A model generated the notes under the pieces. That model saw only the letters and a program-made list of their open reading frames with translations, did not search any database and was not told where the DNA came from. Position numbers and translations under genes: made by a program. 64,000 bases of DNA from Hyphomonadaceae bacterium (GTDB lineage Bacteria > Pseudomonadota > Alphaproteobacteria > Caulobacterales > Aquidulcibacteraceae): assembly GCA_016791445.1 (NCBI GenBank), contig JAEUMP010000006.1, positions 243,632-307,631 on the forward strand. The letters are read 5' to 3'. Positions 1 to 8,470 of this stretch are shown in pieces. Every line of letters starts with the position of its first letter. Within the stretch, counting starts at the first letter, position 1.

Positions 1-423
1 TTCGGCCTCGAAGCCGGCGACACCCACCAATTCTCCGCCGAAGCGGTCGTCGCCTCGCGCATCGCCTTCGTGCGTCGTTCGGCCGTCGCGACCGAAGCGG
101 AAAACAGCGACAGCGCCATCTGGGCCGTCTGGCGGCTCATGGCCAAGGAACTCGCGCGCGCGCAGGACCACGCGCTCGTGCTCGGACGCCTGAGCGCGGC
201 GGAGCGCGTCGGCGCCTTCCTGCGCGACATGGCCGTCCGCACCGGCTGCAACAACTCCATCGACCTGCCGATGTCGCGCATCGACATCGCCGACTATCTC
301 GGCCTGACGATCGAGACGGTCTCGCGGACACTGACGCAGATGGAACGCAGCGGCGCGATCCGCTTCAGCGGCGCCCGTCACATCGATTTCCAGACCGCCC
401 GGCCGCTCGCGCGCGTCGCCTGA
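1..423 (+). CDS. fixK: Crp/Fnr family regulator, FixK-like (3' part only)
   Basis: This is the C-terminal 140 residues of a Crp/Fnr-type DNA-binding regulator; the frame is open at the window edge. The visible part holds the long dimerisation helix and a winged helix-turn-helix whose recognition region reads IADYLGLTIETVSRTL, the signature of FNR/FixK proteins. In alphaproteobacteria FixK is switched on by FixLJ in low oxygen and activates TTGAT-N4-ATCAA promoters. Its position next to fixLJ and to two such boxes supports FixK, but the sensory N-terminus, including any Fe-S cysteines, is outside the window. It converges on the receiver gene with only 7 bases between them. Confidence 0.85.
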   Translation, partial: FGLEAGDTHQFSAEAVVASRIAFVRRSAVATEAENSDSAIWAVWRLMAKELARAQDHALVLGRLSAAERVGAFLRDMAVRTGCNNSIDLPMSRIDIADYLGLTIETVSRTLTQMERSGAIRFSGARHIDFQTARPLARVA

Positions 424-430
424 ACCGACG

Positions 431-841
431 TCAGTCGCCGAAGGCGGCGCGGATCGCGAGCGAAAGCTCGTCGCGCATGAGCGGCTTCTCCACGATCGGC
501 ACGCCGAGACCGTCGCAGCGCGCCCGCAGGCTTGCGCCCGGATGGCTGGTCATCAGGATGGCGGGCGTTCGCATGCCGCGGGCGCGCAGCATCTCGATGA
601 GGTAGAGCCCGTCCATCCGCGGCAGCCGGTGATCGACGACAAGGCAGCCGATATCGGGAATGTCGCGGAGATCGAGCACCGCCTCGGCGCTCGCAAACGG
701 GAGCACGCGATACCCTTCCACCTCGATGCCGAATGTCAGCGCGTTGAGCAATGCGCCGTCGTCATCGACGACCATGACGGTCCGCGACGGGGCGCTGCGC
801 TCCTGGCGCACGGGTTCGAGAAGTGGCGCGACGGCCCCCAT
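431..841 (-). CDS. Stand-alone response-regulator receiver protein
   Basis: This is a 136-residue single-domain receiver with no output domain. The acidic pocket is VVDDD near residue 26, the phospho-acceptor is Asp70 in VVDHRLP, and the conserved Lys119 lies in VEKP. The ATG at 841 was chosen because AAGGA lies just upstream; in-frame starts also exist at 859 and 871. It lies 78 bases downstream of fixJ on the same strand. It may act as a phosphate sink or FixT-like modulator of FixL, but that is inference from position only. Confidence 0.8.
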   Translation of the reverse strand: MGAVAPLLEPVRQERSAPSRTVMVVDDDGALLNALTFGIEVEGYRVLPFASAEAVLDLRDIPDIGCLVVDHRLPRMDGLYLIEMLRARGMRTPAILMTSHPGASLRARCDGLGVPIVEKPLMRDELSLAIRAAFGD

Positions 842-919
842 GGGCGATCCTTGCAGCATATCCGGGAGCACTCATCGCGCCGTGGCGACTCCTGCGCCTT
901 GATGAAGCGCAAATCGCAC

Positions 920-1528
920 TCAGTCCCGGCTGACGATGACCATGCGCACGAGATCGGAGAGGCTCGCGGCGCGCATCTTGGTCATGACGTTGGCCCGGTA
1001 GATTTCCACGGTGCGCGCGCTGATGCCGAGGTCGAAGGCGATCGCCTTGTTGGCGCGTCCCGCCACAAGACCTTCCAGCACGTCCATTTCCCGTCCGGAC
1101 AGCGTGGCGATTCGCCGGGCGGCCTCAAGCTTTTCGGCAGCGCGTGCATCCCCCCGCATCGCCGACTCGCGGCTTGCTTCGAGCGCAGCGAGGAGCCGGT
1201 GCTCGTCGAAGGGCTTTTCCAGAAACTCGACTGCGCCCGCCTTTATCGCCTCCACCGCGAGCGGTATGTCGCCATGGCCGGTCATCACGATCACCGGCAG
1301 CGCAATGGCGCGCTCGCGCAGATCGCGCAAAAGGTCGAGGCCCGATTTTCCCGGCATCCGCACGTCGGTGAGGATCCATCCGCGATCGAGCGTGTCGGCG
1401 GTGTCGAGGAAATGCTCCGCAGAGCGGTAGGCGCGCACGTTGTGGCCACTCGACTCCAGCATGAAGGTCAGCGAGTCGCGAATGGCGTCGTCGTCGTCGA
1501 CGACATGCACGATCCAGTCAGGCGTCAT
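920..1528 (-). CDS. fixJ: FixJ-type two-component response regulator
   Basis: This 202-residue protein has an N-terminal receiver (acidic cluster at residues 11-14, phospho-acceptor Asp55 in LTDVRMPG, Lys105 in EKPF) and a C-terminal LuxR-type helix-turn-helix ([19 protein letters not shown], then [17 protein letters not shown]). This is the FixJ/NarL layout, and FixJ is usually about 205 residues. Its start overlaps the end of fixL by 11 bases, so the pair is probably translationally coupled. After phosphorylation by FixL it would activate fixK-type genes in low oxygen. Confidence 0.93.
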   Translation of the reverse strand: MTPDWIVHVVDDDDAIRDSLTFMLESSGHNVRAYRSAEHFLDTADTLDRGWILTDVRMPGKSGLDLLRDLRERAIALPVIVMTGHGDIPLAVEAIKAGAVEFLEKPFDEHRLLAALEASRESAMRGDARAAEKLEAARRIATLSGREMDVLEGLVAGRANKAIAFDLGISARTVEIYRANVMTKMRAASLSDLVRMVIVSRD

Positions 1529-3086
1529 CTTCGGCTCCCGGTGGAATGCTGAAGGCGAAGGTCGCGCCGCCGCCGGGCGTTTCCTCCACCCAGATGCGAC
1601 CGCCGTGAGCGTCGATGATCGTCCGGCAAATGGAAAGCCCCACGCCCATGCCCGTCTTCTTCGTGGTCATGAACGGCTCGAACAGCCGCTCCGCCAGTGC
1701 GGGCCCGATGCCGGGACCGGTGTCTGCGACCCGCACCACCGCTTCGCCGTGCTCGCCCGCCCGGGTGGAGATGGTGAGTTCCCGCTTCGGCGCGCCTGCC
1801 ATCGCCTCGACGGCATTGCGGATGAGATTGAGCAGCACCTGCTGAATCTGCACCTTGTCGGCGAACACCGTGTCGCCGGGAAAACCGCGCACGGTCTGGA
1901 TGCGCACATCGTTGCTGCGCACGCCCACCAACGCAAGCGCAAGCGACTCCTCGATGAGCTTGGAAAGACTTTCGTCGTGCCGCTCATTCTCGCCCGTCGC
2001 CACGAATTCGCGCAGCCGCCGGATCACGTCGCCGGCGCGCAGGGCTTGTGCAGTCGCCTTCGCGACCGGATCGCGCAGGCGCTCCACATCGGGAACAGGC
2101 GCTTCCAGCAGCCTTTCGGCGCCGCGCAGATAGTTGGCGATCGCCGACAGCGGCTGGTTCAACTCGTGCGCCAGCGCTGACGCCAGTTCGCCCATCGCCG
2201 TCAGACGCGAAATGTGCACGAGTTCGGACTGCAGCTCCTGCAGCCGCGTCTGCGTCGCCTGCCGTTCGGTAAGGTCGCGCACGAAGCCCGTGAAGTAGTG
2301 CGATGACCCCACGCGCACTTCGCCGACGGACAGCTCCATCGGAAAGGTTGAGCCGTCACGGCGTTCGCCGACGACCACGCGGCCGAGACCGATGATGCGC
2401 TTTTCACCCGTCTGCAGATAGCGCGTGATGTAGCCGTCGTGGGCGTGATGGTAGGGTTCGGGCATCAGGCACGACACATTCCGCCCGATGACCTCGTCCG
2501 CCGTGCGCTGGAAAAGCCGCGCGGCGGTCGCGCTGAAGGACTGGATGATCCCTTTGGCGTCGATGACGATCATCGCATCGGGCACGGTGTCGAGGATCGA
2601 CTGCAGGTGCGCCTCGCGCTGCAGGCTCATCTCGTTGAAGGCGCGCGCCGCTGCATTCGCGCGCAGGAGGCGGTCCCCGACGAAGGAGATCCCGACGCCG
2701 AGCAGGGCAAAGAGCGCCGTCTCCACGAGAACGTTCGGCTCCGGACCGCGCCAGCCGAGAACAAATGGCATCGCCGCGCCGAAGGCCGTCACAACGAGAC
2801 CCGGCCAGCAGCCGCCAAGCGCCGAGCCGATGAGGACTGAAGGCACCAGCAGCAGGAACGTCGAGGAGTCGCCGATGAGCGGCGCGAGCCGTTCATGGAT
2901 CGAAAGCGCCAGGATCGCGGCGGCGATCGAGGCGGCGAACGCCTCCGGCGCATTCGCCTCAGCCGCCCACGGAATTCTCCACGGCGACGAGCGACGTTCC
3001 GACGGGGGGCTCGGCTCGGTCGGGGCGGTCAATGGGCGGCTCGGTCTCGCAAATCGCTGATGGTCCCTGATACGCCGGGCGCGCAC
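1518..3086 (-). CDS. fixL: FixL oxygen-sensing histidine kinase
   Basis: With the GTG start at 3086 this is 522 residues, close to rhizobial FixL (about 505). N-terminal hydrophobic segments (about residues 50-138) form a membrane anchor, followed by a PAS domain (about 155-275). The haem-ligand His is His216 in HAHDGY, and the haem-pocket Arg236 in IIGLGR is present, so oxygen sensing should be intact. The kinase has phospho-acceptor His307 in ALAHELNQP, an N box ([12 protein letters not shown]) and G boxes ([15 protein letters not shown]). The open frame continues upstream to 3800, but that part opposes usp and is not coding-like. Confidence 0.92.
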   Translation of the reverse strand: MRARRIRDHQRFARPSRPLTAPTEPSPPSERRSSPWRIPWAAEANAPEAFAASIAAAILALSIHERLAPLIGDSSTFLLLVPSVLIGSALGGCWPGLVVTAFGAAMPFVLGWRGPEPNVLVETALFALLGVGISFVGDRLLRANAAARAFNEMSLQREAHLQSILDTVPDAMIVIDAKGIIQSFSATAARLFQRTADEVIGRNVSCLMPEPYHHAHDGYITRYLQTGEKRIIGLGRVVVGERRDGSTFPMELSVGEVRVGSSHYFTGFVRDLTERQATQTRLQELQSELVHISRLTAMGELASALAHELNQPLSAIANYLRGAERLLEAPVPDVERLRDPVAKATAQALRAGDVIRRLREFVATGENERHDESLSKLIEESLALALVGVRSNDVRIQTVRGFPGDTVFADKVQIQQVLLNLIRNAVEAMAGAPKRELTISTRAGEHGEAVVRVADTGPGIGPALAERLFEPFMTTKKTGMGVGLSICRTIIDAHGGRIWVEETPGGGATFAFSIPPGAEDDA

Positions 3087-3104
3087 GCGCGCCAACCGCG
3101 CCGC

Positions 3105-3118
3105 TTGATCCTGCTCAA
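3105..3118. promoter_or_regulatory. FixK/FNR-type box between fixL and usp
   Basis: TTGATCCTGCTCAA matches the FixK/FNR consensus TTGAT-N4-ATCAA with one mismatch. It lies between the divergent fixL (start 3086) and usp (start 3184). Its centre is about 72 bases before the usp ATG, which allows a class II FNR-type promoter for usp. On the fixL side it would overlap the promoter or leader and could give feedback control. Confidence 0.65.
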
Positions 3119-3183
3119 TGCCGCATGCGGCGTCCGGGCGCACCGTGCGGGTTCGGCTTGGCCCACATTGAAGAGGATTGGCG

Positions 3184-4023
3184 ATGGCGTTCAAGGATCT
3201 GCTCGTCGTTCTGTTCGGCGACGAGAGTGACGGGCACGTGATTTCCACGCTCGATTCGTTGCCGATGTTCGCCCAGGCGCATGTGGCGGCGTCGTTGCTT
3301 GCTCCGATTCCCGATCCCGTTTTCGTCGGCGACGTCATGGGCGGCGGCATGGCGCTGGGCGAGTTCATCACGCAGGTGCGCAAGGATGCGACCGCCGCGC
3401 AGGAGAAGATCGCCAAAGTGCTGGCGCGCACCAATCTCGGTTTTGAGCAACGTCTCGTCATGGCGCAGACGCTGACTGTCTGCGATCTCGCGGTCACCCA
3501 GGCGCGCCACGTCGATCTTACCGTTATGGCGCGTCCGTCACGCGAAGGATCGGCGTTCCGGCACGAGGTGATGGAAGCGGTGTTGATGGAGTCTGGACGG
3601 CCGCTCCTGCTCTTGCCGCCGGGCTGGAAGACGGACGGCGTCATGAAGACGGTGTTTGTCGCCTGGAACGCGGGACGCGAGGCGGCGCGCGCCATCGGTG
3701 ACGCACACGAATGGTTCGACGTCGCCTCGAAGATCGTGATCGGCACGGTGGACGCCAAGCCCGGCCCGCGCGGCCATGGCGAGGCGCCGGGCGTCGACAT
3801 CGCTACCCATCTTGCGCGCCACGGCTACGCCGTCGAGTTGCGCAATATCGACAGCCTCGGCGCGACGACGGGCGAAACCATCCTCAGCGCTGCGGAGGCG
3901 GTGGGCGCCGATCTCATTGTCGTCGGCGGCTTCGGACATCCGCGCCTGCAGCAGGCGCTCTTCGGCGGCGTCACGCGCACCATGGTGGAGACCTCGAAGG
4001 TCCCGCTGCTCATGTCTCACTGA
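3184..4023 (+). CDS. Universal stress protein, tandem UspA domains
   Basis: This 279-residue protein fits two UspA-like folds. The second ends in the Usp nucleotide-binding signature ([15 protein letters not shown], then VPLLMS), while the first half is diverged. ATG 3184 is preferred to the TTG six bases upstream. Tandem Usp proteins are common members of FixK/FNR regulons, and the box at 3105-3118 fits that. It is followed 12 bases later by a hypothetical gene on the same strand, probably one transcript. Confidence 0.85.
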   Translation: MAFKDLLVVLFGDESDGHVISTLDSLPMFAQAHVAASLLAPIPDPVFVGDVMGGGMALGEFITQVRKDATAAQEKIAKVLARTNLGFEQRLVMAQTLTVCDLAVTQARHVDLTVMARPSREGSAFRHEVMEAVLMESGRPLLLLPPGWKTDGVMKTVFVAWNAGREAARAIGDAHEWFDVASKIVIGTVDAKPGPRGHGEAPGVDIATHLARHGYAVELRNIDSLGATTGETILSAAEAVGADLIVVGGFGHPRLQQALFGGVTRTMVETSKVPLLMSH

Positions 4024-4035
4024 ACGGATAGCCCC

Positions 4036-4416
4036 ATGACGACGCTCAAGCGCATCACGCTCCGCCTCGCACGCAATCCCGACGCAGGACTCCCCGACGG
4101 CGATCACCATCGCGGCTACACCATCGTCGCGCCTCTCGACGCGAACGGCATGCTGGATGTCGACGCCTGGCGCGACGTGCGCAAGAAGTGCGTCGTGATC
4201 CGGTTTTCGCCCGATGCCGACGAGCGCGCCGATGGCTGGCTGACTCATCACGGCTCGCACTGGAGCATCCGCTACGACGAGGAAGAGGAAGGCCCCGACG
4301 AGCCGCTCTATCGCCTGAGCGAACATCGACTCGTGGTGGGGGAGTATCTCTCCGTCACCGATCCCGACGGCCCGACGCTGGTCTATCGCGTCACCGACGT
4401 CACGCCGGCGGCGTGA
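4036..4416 (+). CDS. Conserved-looking hypothetical protein downstream of usp
   Basis: This 126-residue soluble acidic protein has no signal peptide or membrane segment. It contains an acidic run (EEEEGPDE near residues 84-91) and alternating beta-type segments towards the C-terminus, including EYLSVTDPDGPTLVYRVTDV. I do not recognise a family. It begins 12 bases after usp and is probably co-transcribed under the same low-oxygen promoter. It converges on the lipoprotein gene, with a GC hairpin between. Confidence 0.65.
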   Translation: MTTLKRITLRLARNPDAGLPDGDHHRGYTIVAPLDANGMLDVDAWRDVRKKCVVIRFSPDADERADGWLTHHGSHWSIRYDEEEEGPDEPLYRLSEHRLVVGEYLSVTDPDGPTLVYRVTDVTPAA

Positions 4417-4425
4417 CGTTCCGAC

Positions 4426-4446
4426 AGGGCGCGAAGGCCGCGCCCT
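4426..4446. terminator. Hairpin between convergent genes
   Basis: AGGGCGCG (4426-4433) and CGCGCCCT (4439-4446) form a perfect 8-bp stem with a 5-base loop, between the hypothetical gene ending at 4416 and the lipoprotein gene ending at 4445. There is no clear U-tract, so terminator function for either strand is inferred from stem and position. Confidence 0.4.
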
Positions 4447-4921
4447 ATTGCGGCGCGTCGGTCGGGCACGCTCTGGGGAGCACTGTTTCTCCCACGCCGC
4501 CGCTGGCGATCGCCGCGAGCGTCACAGGCTCCGGCGTCACGCGCCGGTCGATGACGGCGTCGTCCGCGCCGAGCGCTTCACGTGAGACGACGCCCATGGT
4601 CCGCGCGGCGCAATCGAAGCGCAGCGTCGCCTGCTCGGTCTGGAAGACGGTCTCGCCCGCATACTCCTTCGGCAGATCCTGCGCCCATCCTTCCAGTCGC
4701 GGATGACGGATGCGGATGACCACGTCGGTGAGCCCGGTCGTCGGGTCGATCCTTGTCTGCGCGGGATCGAAGAGGATGGCGCCGCCGTCGCCGGTCTGCG
4801 CAATGTCGATCCACTGCAGCGCGGGGACCGTCTCCGCAGGCGTCTCTTCCGTGGCGGTCGGCTGTCCGCACGCTGCGAGCATCAGGGCGGCGCACGCGGC
4901 GGCGATGGATGTCTTCAGCAT
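4445..4921 (-). CDS. Hypothetical lipoprotein
   Basis: This 158-residue protein has a typical lipoprotein signal peptide, with a hydrophobic stretch ending in the lipobox LAAC near residue 15. The mature part has no recognised domain; two further Cys (in FDCAAR and RACPT) could form a disulphide. The ATG at 4921 has AAGGAG a few bases upstream. It lies directly downstream of the cytochrome gene on the same strand, so it is probably a membrane-attached periplasmic partner in the same low-oxygen operon. Confidence 0.7.
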   Translation of the reverse strand: MLKTSIAAACAALMLAACGQPTATEETPAETVPALQWIDIAQTGDGGAILFDPAQTRIDPTTGLTDVVIRIRHPRLEGWAQDLPKEYAGETVFQTEQATLRFDCAARTMGVVSREALGADDAVIDRRVTPEPVTLAAIASGGVGETVLPRACPTDAPQ

Positions 4922-4932
4922 GGCGGTCTCCT

Positions 4933-5307
4933 TCATTGCGGCGTGTCGCGTCCGCCCGAGGGCGGCTCCTGGATCGACTTGATGTAGGCGACCAACGCAT
5001 CGACGCCCTGTGGGTTCATGTCGAAGAGCGGCATGTCCGGGTGGCCCACCTTGATCCCGGCGATGAACTCCTCGGTCAGCGTGTCGGCGCGGTAATGACC
5101 GAAAAGCGCGCGCAGCGGCGGCGCATCGGCGCGGGCGCTCTCGCCCTCCGGTCCTGGCGCGTGACAGCCGCCGCACTGCGCCTGCGCGATGGCGCGTCCG
5201 TCACGGGCGACGTCAGCGGCGCCGGGGTCCACCGCGCGCGGCGCGCAGGCTGTGCTGAGGAGCACGACGCCGGCGGCGAGGAGGGGGCGTGGGCGGGAAA
5301 CGATCAT
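4933..5307 (-). CDS. Small c-type cytochrome, probable lipoprotein
   Basis: This 124-residue class I cytochrome c has a signal sequence with a lipobox-like STAC near residue 21, a single haem site CGGCH near residues 45-49, and a likely distal Met ligand in the DMPLFDM segment. The C-terminal helix (ALVAYIKSIQ) is typical of cytochrome c. It would carry electrons in the periplasm. A FixK/FNR-like box sits 60 bases upstream of the start, so it is probably induced in low oxygen with the neighbouring fix genes. Confidence 0.87.
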   Translation of the reverse strand: MIVSRPRPLLAAGVVLLSTACAPRAVDPGAADVARDGRAIAQAQCGGCHAPGPEGESARADAPPLRALFGHYRADTLTEEFIAGIKVGHPDMPLFDMNPQGVDALVAYIKSIQEPPSGGRDTPQ

Positions 5308-5366
5308 GCGGCAGCCTTGCGATTGCGGCGAACGGCACCGATAAGCCCACAGTCGTGCGACGCGCC

Positions 5367-5380
5367 TTGATCCCGGTCAA
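5367..5380. promoter_or_regulatory. FixK/FNR-type box upstream of the cytochrome gene
   Basis: TTGATCCCGGTCAA is a one-mismatch version of TTGAT-N4-ATCAA. Its centre is about 66 bases before the cytochrome ATG (minus strand), which would put a class II start site about 25 bases ahead of the coding region. It also lies upstream of the dusA remnant on the plus strand. Confidence 0.65.
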
Positions 5381-5423
5381 CCACGTCGCGCGCGCCAAAC
5401 CCGCCCGAGTCCCGCCCGCCCGC

Positions 5424-5477
5424 ATGACCACCCACCGCTTCTCCGTCGCCCCCATGATGGATTGGACGGCTAGTTGA
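5424..5477 (+). pseudogene. dusA: 5' end of native dusA, cut by integration
   Basis: The frame reads MTTHRFSVAPMMDWTAS and stops. The first 15 residues are the conserved N-terminus of tRNA-dihydrouridine synthase A, and the frame breaks right after the attachment core. dusA is a known target of integrative elements carrying a dusA-associated tyrosine integrase. This is the chromosomal side of the left junction. The rest of dusA is not found anywhere in the window. Confidence 0.85.
5448..5467 (+). repeat. Left attachment core (attL) in dusA
   Basis: GCCCCCATGATGGATTGGAC is identical to 44967-44986. It encodes the APMMDWT segment of DusA. The two copies bound a 39.5-kb block with an excisionase-like gene at the left end and a tyrosine integrase at the right end, as expected for attL and attR. 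Confidence 0.9.
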
Positions 5478-5499
5478 ATCTTTTCAATCAGCTAGAGGG

Positions 5500-5512
5500 G
5501 CGCGGTCACAAC
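5500..5512 (+). repeat. Integrase arm-type repeat, copy 1
   Basis: GCGCGGTCACAAC lies about 52 bases from the first att core. The same 13-mer occurs at 5615-5627, about 50 bases from the second att core, and CGTGCGGTCACAAA occurs at 44886-44899 next to the right att site. Constant spacing to the cores suggests arm-type binding sites for the integrase. Confidence 0.6.
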
Positions 5513-5532
5513 GCGGACACAAAGAAAAATCC

Positions 5533-5592
5533 ATGAATTTGCAGTCGCGAAAATTCGCCGTGGCGCCCCTAATGGATTGCACGGAGAGCTGA
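5533..5592 (+). pseudogene. Second dusA N-terminal mimic with degenerate att core
   Basis: This frame reads MNLQSRKFAVAPLMDCTES and stops. It resembles the DusA N-terminus but differs in codons and residues from the native copy 100 bases upstream. Its core (5565-5582) has mismatches to the 20-bp repeat. It looks like the surrogate dusA 5' end carried by an earlier element, now a remnant between two att sites. Confidence 0.7.
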
Positions 5593-5614
5593 GGCTTTTC
5601 GCGGGGTTGCAAGT

Positions 5615-5627
5615 GCGCGGTCACAAC
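5615..5627 (+). repeat. Integrase arm-type repeat, copy 2
   Basis: GCGCGGTCACAAC is identical to 5500-5512 and sits at almost the same distance from the second att core as copy 1 does from the first. It marks the left end of the element proper. Confidence 0.6.
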
Positions 5628-5692
5628 ACGGTCTCAAAATGACGCGTTTCCCCGAGATGGCGTAGCTTTCCGCCACTCGAAGGAGGCTCACC

Positions 5693-6085
5693 ATGAGAGG
5701 GCTTGGCGCATTCCAAATGGCGCAGATGAAGCACAAGGACGCGCGCGTGCTTCAGTTCTATCGGCACCTACGATCCGCAATTGATGTCCTGGAGCTGATC
5801 GCCTTAGACCCGTATCAGCCCCCCGAGAAACCCGCGCCAGAGCCGGTCGCCACACCCGCGCCGCTACCGCCGCCGCTTGTCATCTCCCAAGAGAAGTTGA
5901 CGTACAGCGTGAAGGAAGCATCCGCCGCGCTCAGTCTCGGCAAGACCACCATCTGGAAGGCGATCGCCGACGGCGTGCTGCCCGCTCAGAAGTTCGGCAA
6001 CCGTACGCTCATTCCCGCCGAAGGACTGCGTGCCTGGCTCGCTTCAATGCCGAGCGCGCAAAAGCCCCGGCCGGGCCGCCGCTAA
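5693..6085 (+). CDS. Excisionase-like helix-turn-helix protein
   Basis: In this 130-residue protein the C-terminal part (about residues 66-122) is a MerR/AlpA-type winged helix as in excisionases: YSVKEASAALSLGKTTIWK, then FGNRTLIPAEGLRAWL. A Pro-rich linker separates it from an N-terminal helical segment. AAGGAGG lies 7 bases before the ATG. It is the first gene inside the left att site, the usual place for a recombination directionality factor acting with the integrase at the far end. A transcriptional role is also possible. Confidence 0.75.
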   Translation: MRGLGAFQMAQMKHKDARVLQFYRHLRSAIDVLELIALDPYQPPEKPAPEPVATPAPLPPPLVISQEKLTYSVKEASAALSLGKTTIWKAIADGVLPAQKFGNRTLIPAEGLRAWLASMPSAQKPRPGRR

Positions 6086-6120
6086 CTTCAGACTTTGTTT
6101 CGTAGCCCGCGCGGCGAGTC

Positions 6121-6789
6121 TTACTTGAGGTAGGAGCCGACATAGCTCTCGGCTTCTTCGGTGCCCACGATCTCAAGGATACTCCTTGGCAGCACGCGCG
6201 CCTGGATGCGTCCGATCTCGCTCGCTGGCGCGCTCAGCCATTCATCGCATTCGGCTGGCGTGCTCAAGACAACCGGCATCGCCTTGGCATGCACGGGGCG
6301 CACAAGGTCGTTCGCCTCGGTGGTCAGAAAGCTGAAGAGCTTGTGGTCGCCTTCGTTGGGGTTTGACTTCGTGCCGTAGTCGCCCTGCCAGAGGTCGTAC
6401 ACGCCCGCGAAGTACATCACGCCGCGATCGCGCGGCGCGAACCATCGTATCTGCTTTTTGCCCTTCGGCGAGGCGTCATCATACTCGCTGAAGGCCGTGA
6501 ACGGCACGAGACAGCGATGGCGGACACCGAGTACCCGTCGCCAGTGCGGGCTCTGTACGTTCCGGATGTTCGTCACCGGGGCGCCGCCGGTCGAGGCGGG
6601 GCCGGGCAAGCCCCAGCGCATCTTATGAAGTTCGCGCGTTCCATCGGGCAGGGCGCGGATCACGGGACCGTAGCTTTTCGGGAAGACTTCGAGGATCGCG
6701 TTGATGCGCGTCTCACTCCATTCCTCGAACCCGTACATCTCGCGTTCGAGGCCGGCCTTCCGGATATCTGAGGCGTAGCGGTTACACAC
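6121..6789 (-). CDS. SRAP domain protein (YedK/HMCES family)
   Basis: This 222-residue SOS-response-associated peptidase-fold protein has the catalytic Cys2 exposed after Met removal (MCNRYAS). The Asn of NIRNVQ, the Glu of SEYDD and the His of HAKAMPVVLS are the other conserved SRAP positions. The family forms a covalent link to abasic sites in single-stranded DNA and protects them. It lies 54 bases downstream of umuC on the same strand, so it is probably in the same SOS-controlled transcript. Protecting single-stranded DNA would suit an element transferred in that form. Confidence 0.9.
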   Translation of the reverse strand: MCNRYASDIRKAGLEREMYGFEEWSETRINAILEVFPKSYGPVIRALPDGTRELHKMRWGLPGPASTGGAPVTNIRNVQSPHWRRVLGVRHRCLVPFTAFSEYDDASPKGKKQIRWFAPRDRGVMYFAGVYDLWQGDYGTKSNPNEGDHKLFSFLTTEANDLVRPVHAKAMPVVLSTPAECDEWLSAPASEIGRIQARVLPRSILEIVGTEEAESYVGSYLK

Positions 6790-6842
6790 CGGCGCGTTCC
6801 TTTCCTGACCAGCCTAGCGCGTTCGCGAGAATGCAGAAGGGT

Positions 6843-8096
6843 TCATGCACGCGCCAGCAGCACTTCATCGAAGTGCGTCGTGTAGCGCGGCGAGAGGCGT
6901 TGCCGGCGCATCGACCAGCTTTGTCCGAGGCCGGTCACTGCTGGCTTCAGCGTTTGCCGGCCGTAGCGCGCGTTGACGGTGTCGAGCGCGATCATGAGAC
7001 GCGCGGAGCGTTCGGGGTCGCGTGACGCGAAGAGTTCCTGAGGGAGTTCGGCCGCCGGTTTGAGGTCGAGCAGGACGACACCCGCTTTCGCATAGCGGAA
7101 GCCGTCGCGCCACAAGCGGCGCCCGGCACGCACGGCGTCTCCCATGAGGGCGAAGCTGTCAGCGGTGGGTTCGATTTCGAAGGTGGACTGATTGGCGTAC
7201 TTCGGGTCGCTGTTGAATTCGTTCGTTCGAAGGAAGACCTGCATCGCGGTCGCGACGAGCCCGCGGCGACGCAGCTTCTCCGCCGCACGTGTCGCATAAG
7301 CAGCGATAGCCTGCTCCATGTCTGGCCAAGCAAGAACCGGCTTTCCGAAGCTACGCGTGACCGCGAGGCTCTTCCGCGTGAGCGGCGAGACCGAGAACGG
7401 ATAGCAGACCGTTCCCTTCAACTCCGCCTGCGTGCGCACGCCCGTGACCGTCAGGAGTTCCCGGACTTCATCGGCACGCAGGGCGGTGAAGTCCGCAACA
7501 CTCTCGACGCCCCGTCTTGCGAGCTTTGCGACGGACGCCCGCCCCAGACCCCAGACTTCGCCGAGCGGGATCGTCTTGTAGGCTTCTTCGCGCTCTTCCT
7601 TGCGCGCAAAGTCGCAAAGGCCGTCGCCGCCGCGCACGCCCTTCGCGACCTTGTTTGCGAGCTTCGCGATCGTCTTCGTGGGGCCGATGCCGACGCAGGT
7701 CGGGATCTTCGCGACAGTACGGACGCGCTCGCGGATACGCGCGGAAAGCGCCAGCAAGTCACCCGGTAAACCAGCATAGTCGAGGAACATCTCGTCTATC
7801 GAGTAGGGCTCGACGCGTGGCGCTTCTTCGCAGAGCAACTCGTACATGCGGCGGCTCATGTCGCCATAGAGCGCGTAATTGGAGGACATCCAGATCACCG
7901 GCTTCAGCTCCTGCCGCTTGGATGCGAGGTGCCAGGGCTCGCCCATCTTAAGGCCGAGGTCCTTCGCTTCCTGTGTGCGGGCTATGGCGCAGCCATCATT
8001 GTTCGAAAGCACCGCGAGAGGCTTGCCGCGCAGCGTCGGGTCGAACGCACGCTCGCATGAGCAGTAGAAGCTGTTGCCATCAATGAGCGCGAACAT
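6843..8096 (-). CDS. umuC: DNA polymerase V subunit UmuC (Y-family)
   Basis: This 417-residue protein has usual UmuC length. It starts MFALIDGNSFYCSCERAF with metal-binding Asp6, and the second acidic motif is YSIDEMF. Helix-hairpin-helix and little-finger regions follow, and the C-terminal part matches the UmuC-specific DUF4113 tail. It performs error-prone translesion synthesis once bound by processed UmuD. The start overlaps the umuD stop as TGATG, so the two are translationally coupled. Confidence 0.93.
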   Translation of the reverse strand: MFALIDGNSFYCSCERAFDPTLRGKPLAVLSNNDGCAIARTQEAKDLGLKMGEPWHLASKRQELKPVIWMSSNYALYGDMSRRMYELLCEEAPRVEPYSIDEMFLDYAGLPGDLLALSARIRERVRTVAKIPTCVGIGPTKTIAKLANKVAKGVRGGDGLCDFARKEEREEAYKTIPLGEVWGLGRASVAKLARRGVESVADFTALRADEVRELLTVTGVRTQAELKGTVCYPFSVSPLTRKSLAVTRSFGKPVLAWPDMEQAIAAYATRAAEKLRRRGLVATAMQVFLRTNEFNSDPKYANQSTFEIEPTADSFALMGDAVRAGRRLWRDGFRYAKAGVVLLDLKPAAELPQELFASRDPERSARLMIALDTVNARYGRQTLKPAVTGLGQSWSMRRQRLSPRYTTHFDEVLLARA

Positions 8097-8464
8097 CAGA
8101 CCGCCGTGCGGACGAGGGCTTGCACGATGGCCCAGACCTCCACGTCCTCTGCGACGGTGATGATAGGCCCCGAGCTTGGCGCAAGGACCCAGGACGCGCC
8201 CGTGCGGGTCAGGGTGGCAAGGATCACGTCCCCGCCGACCATCGCGACGCAGACGACGCCCGGACGTGGTTCAGCTGCCGCGTCAGCCACGAGAATATCG
8301 CCGTCACGGATGCCGCGTGCGGCGAGGGCTTGGCCCTTCACACGCACCGGGTAGCGGCCAGGGCGACGCAGATCGAGGATGGCGGCCAAGTCCACCACGC
8401 CCTCGATGTAATCCTGCGCCGGCGATTGAAAGCCGGTTGTCTCGTCGCCCTTGTAGTCAGCCAT
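8096..8464 (-). CDS. umuD: UmuD-like protein lacking the catalytic dyad
   Basis: This 122-residue UmuD/LexA-fold protein has GFQSPAQDYIEGVVDL, which aligns with the UmuD sequence just after the self-cleavage site. Where UmuD has GDSM the sequence is GQAL, so nucleophile Ser becomes Ala46. Where UmuD has the general-base Lys (TVKKL), this has ILATL, giving Ala83. Only about 10 residues precede the position of the cleavage site, against 24 in E. coli. The protein should not self-cleave and resembles a ready-made UmuD'. Start 8464 was chosen because the ATG at 8476 lies inside the LexA box. Confidence 0.85.
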   Translation of the reverse strand: MADYKGDETTGFQSPAQDYIEGVVDLAAILDLRRPGRYPVRVKGQALAARGIRDGDILVADAAAEPRPGVVCVAMVGGDVILATLTRTGASWVLAPSSGPIITVAEDVEVWAIVQALVRTAV

Positions 8465-8470
8465 GAAGCG

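Noticed and set aside
542..1552. Long plus-strand frame opposite fixJ and the receiver gene
   Set aside because: It is the antisense shadow of two well-supported regulator genes in GC-rich sequence.
3087..3800. Upstream extension of the fixL frame
   Set aside because: It opposes usp, has no family features, and FixL reaches normal length from GTG 3086.
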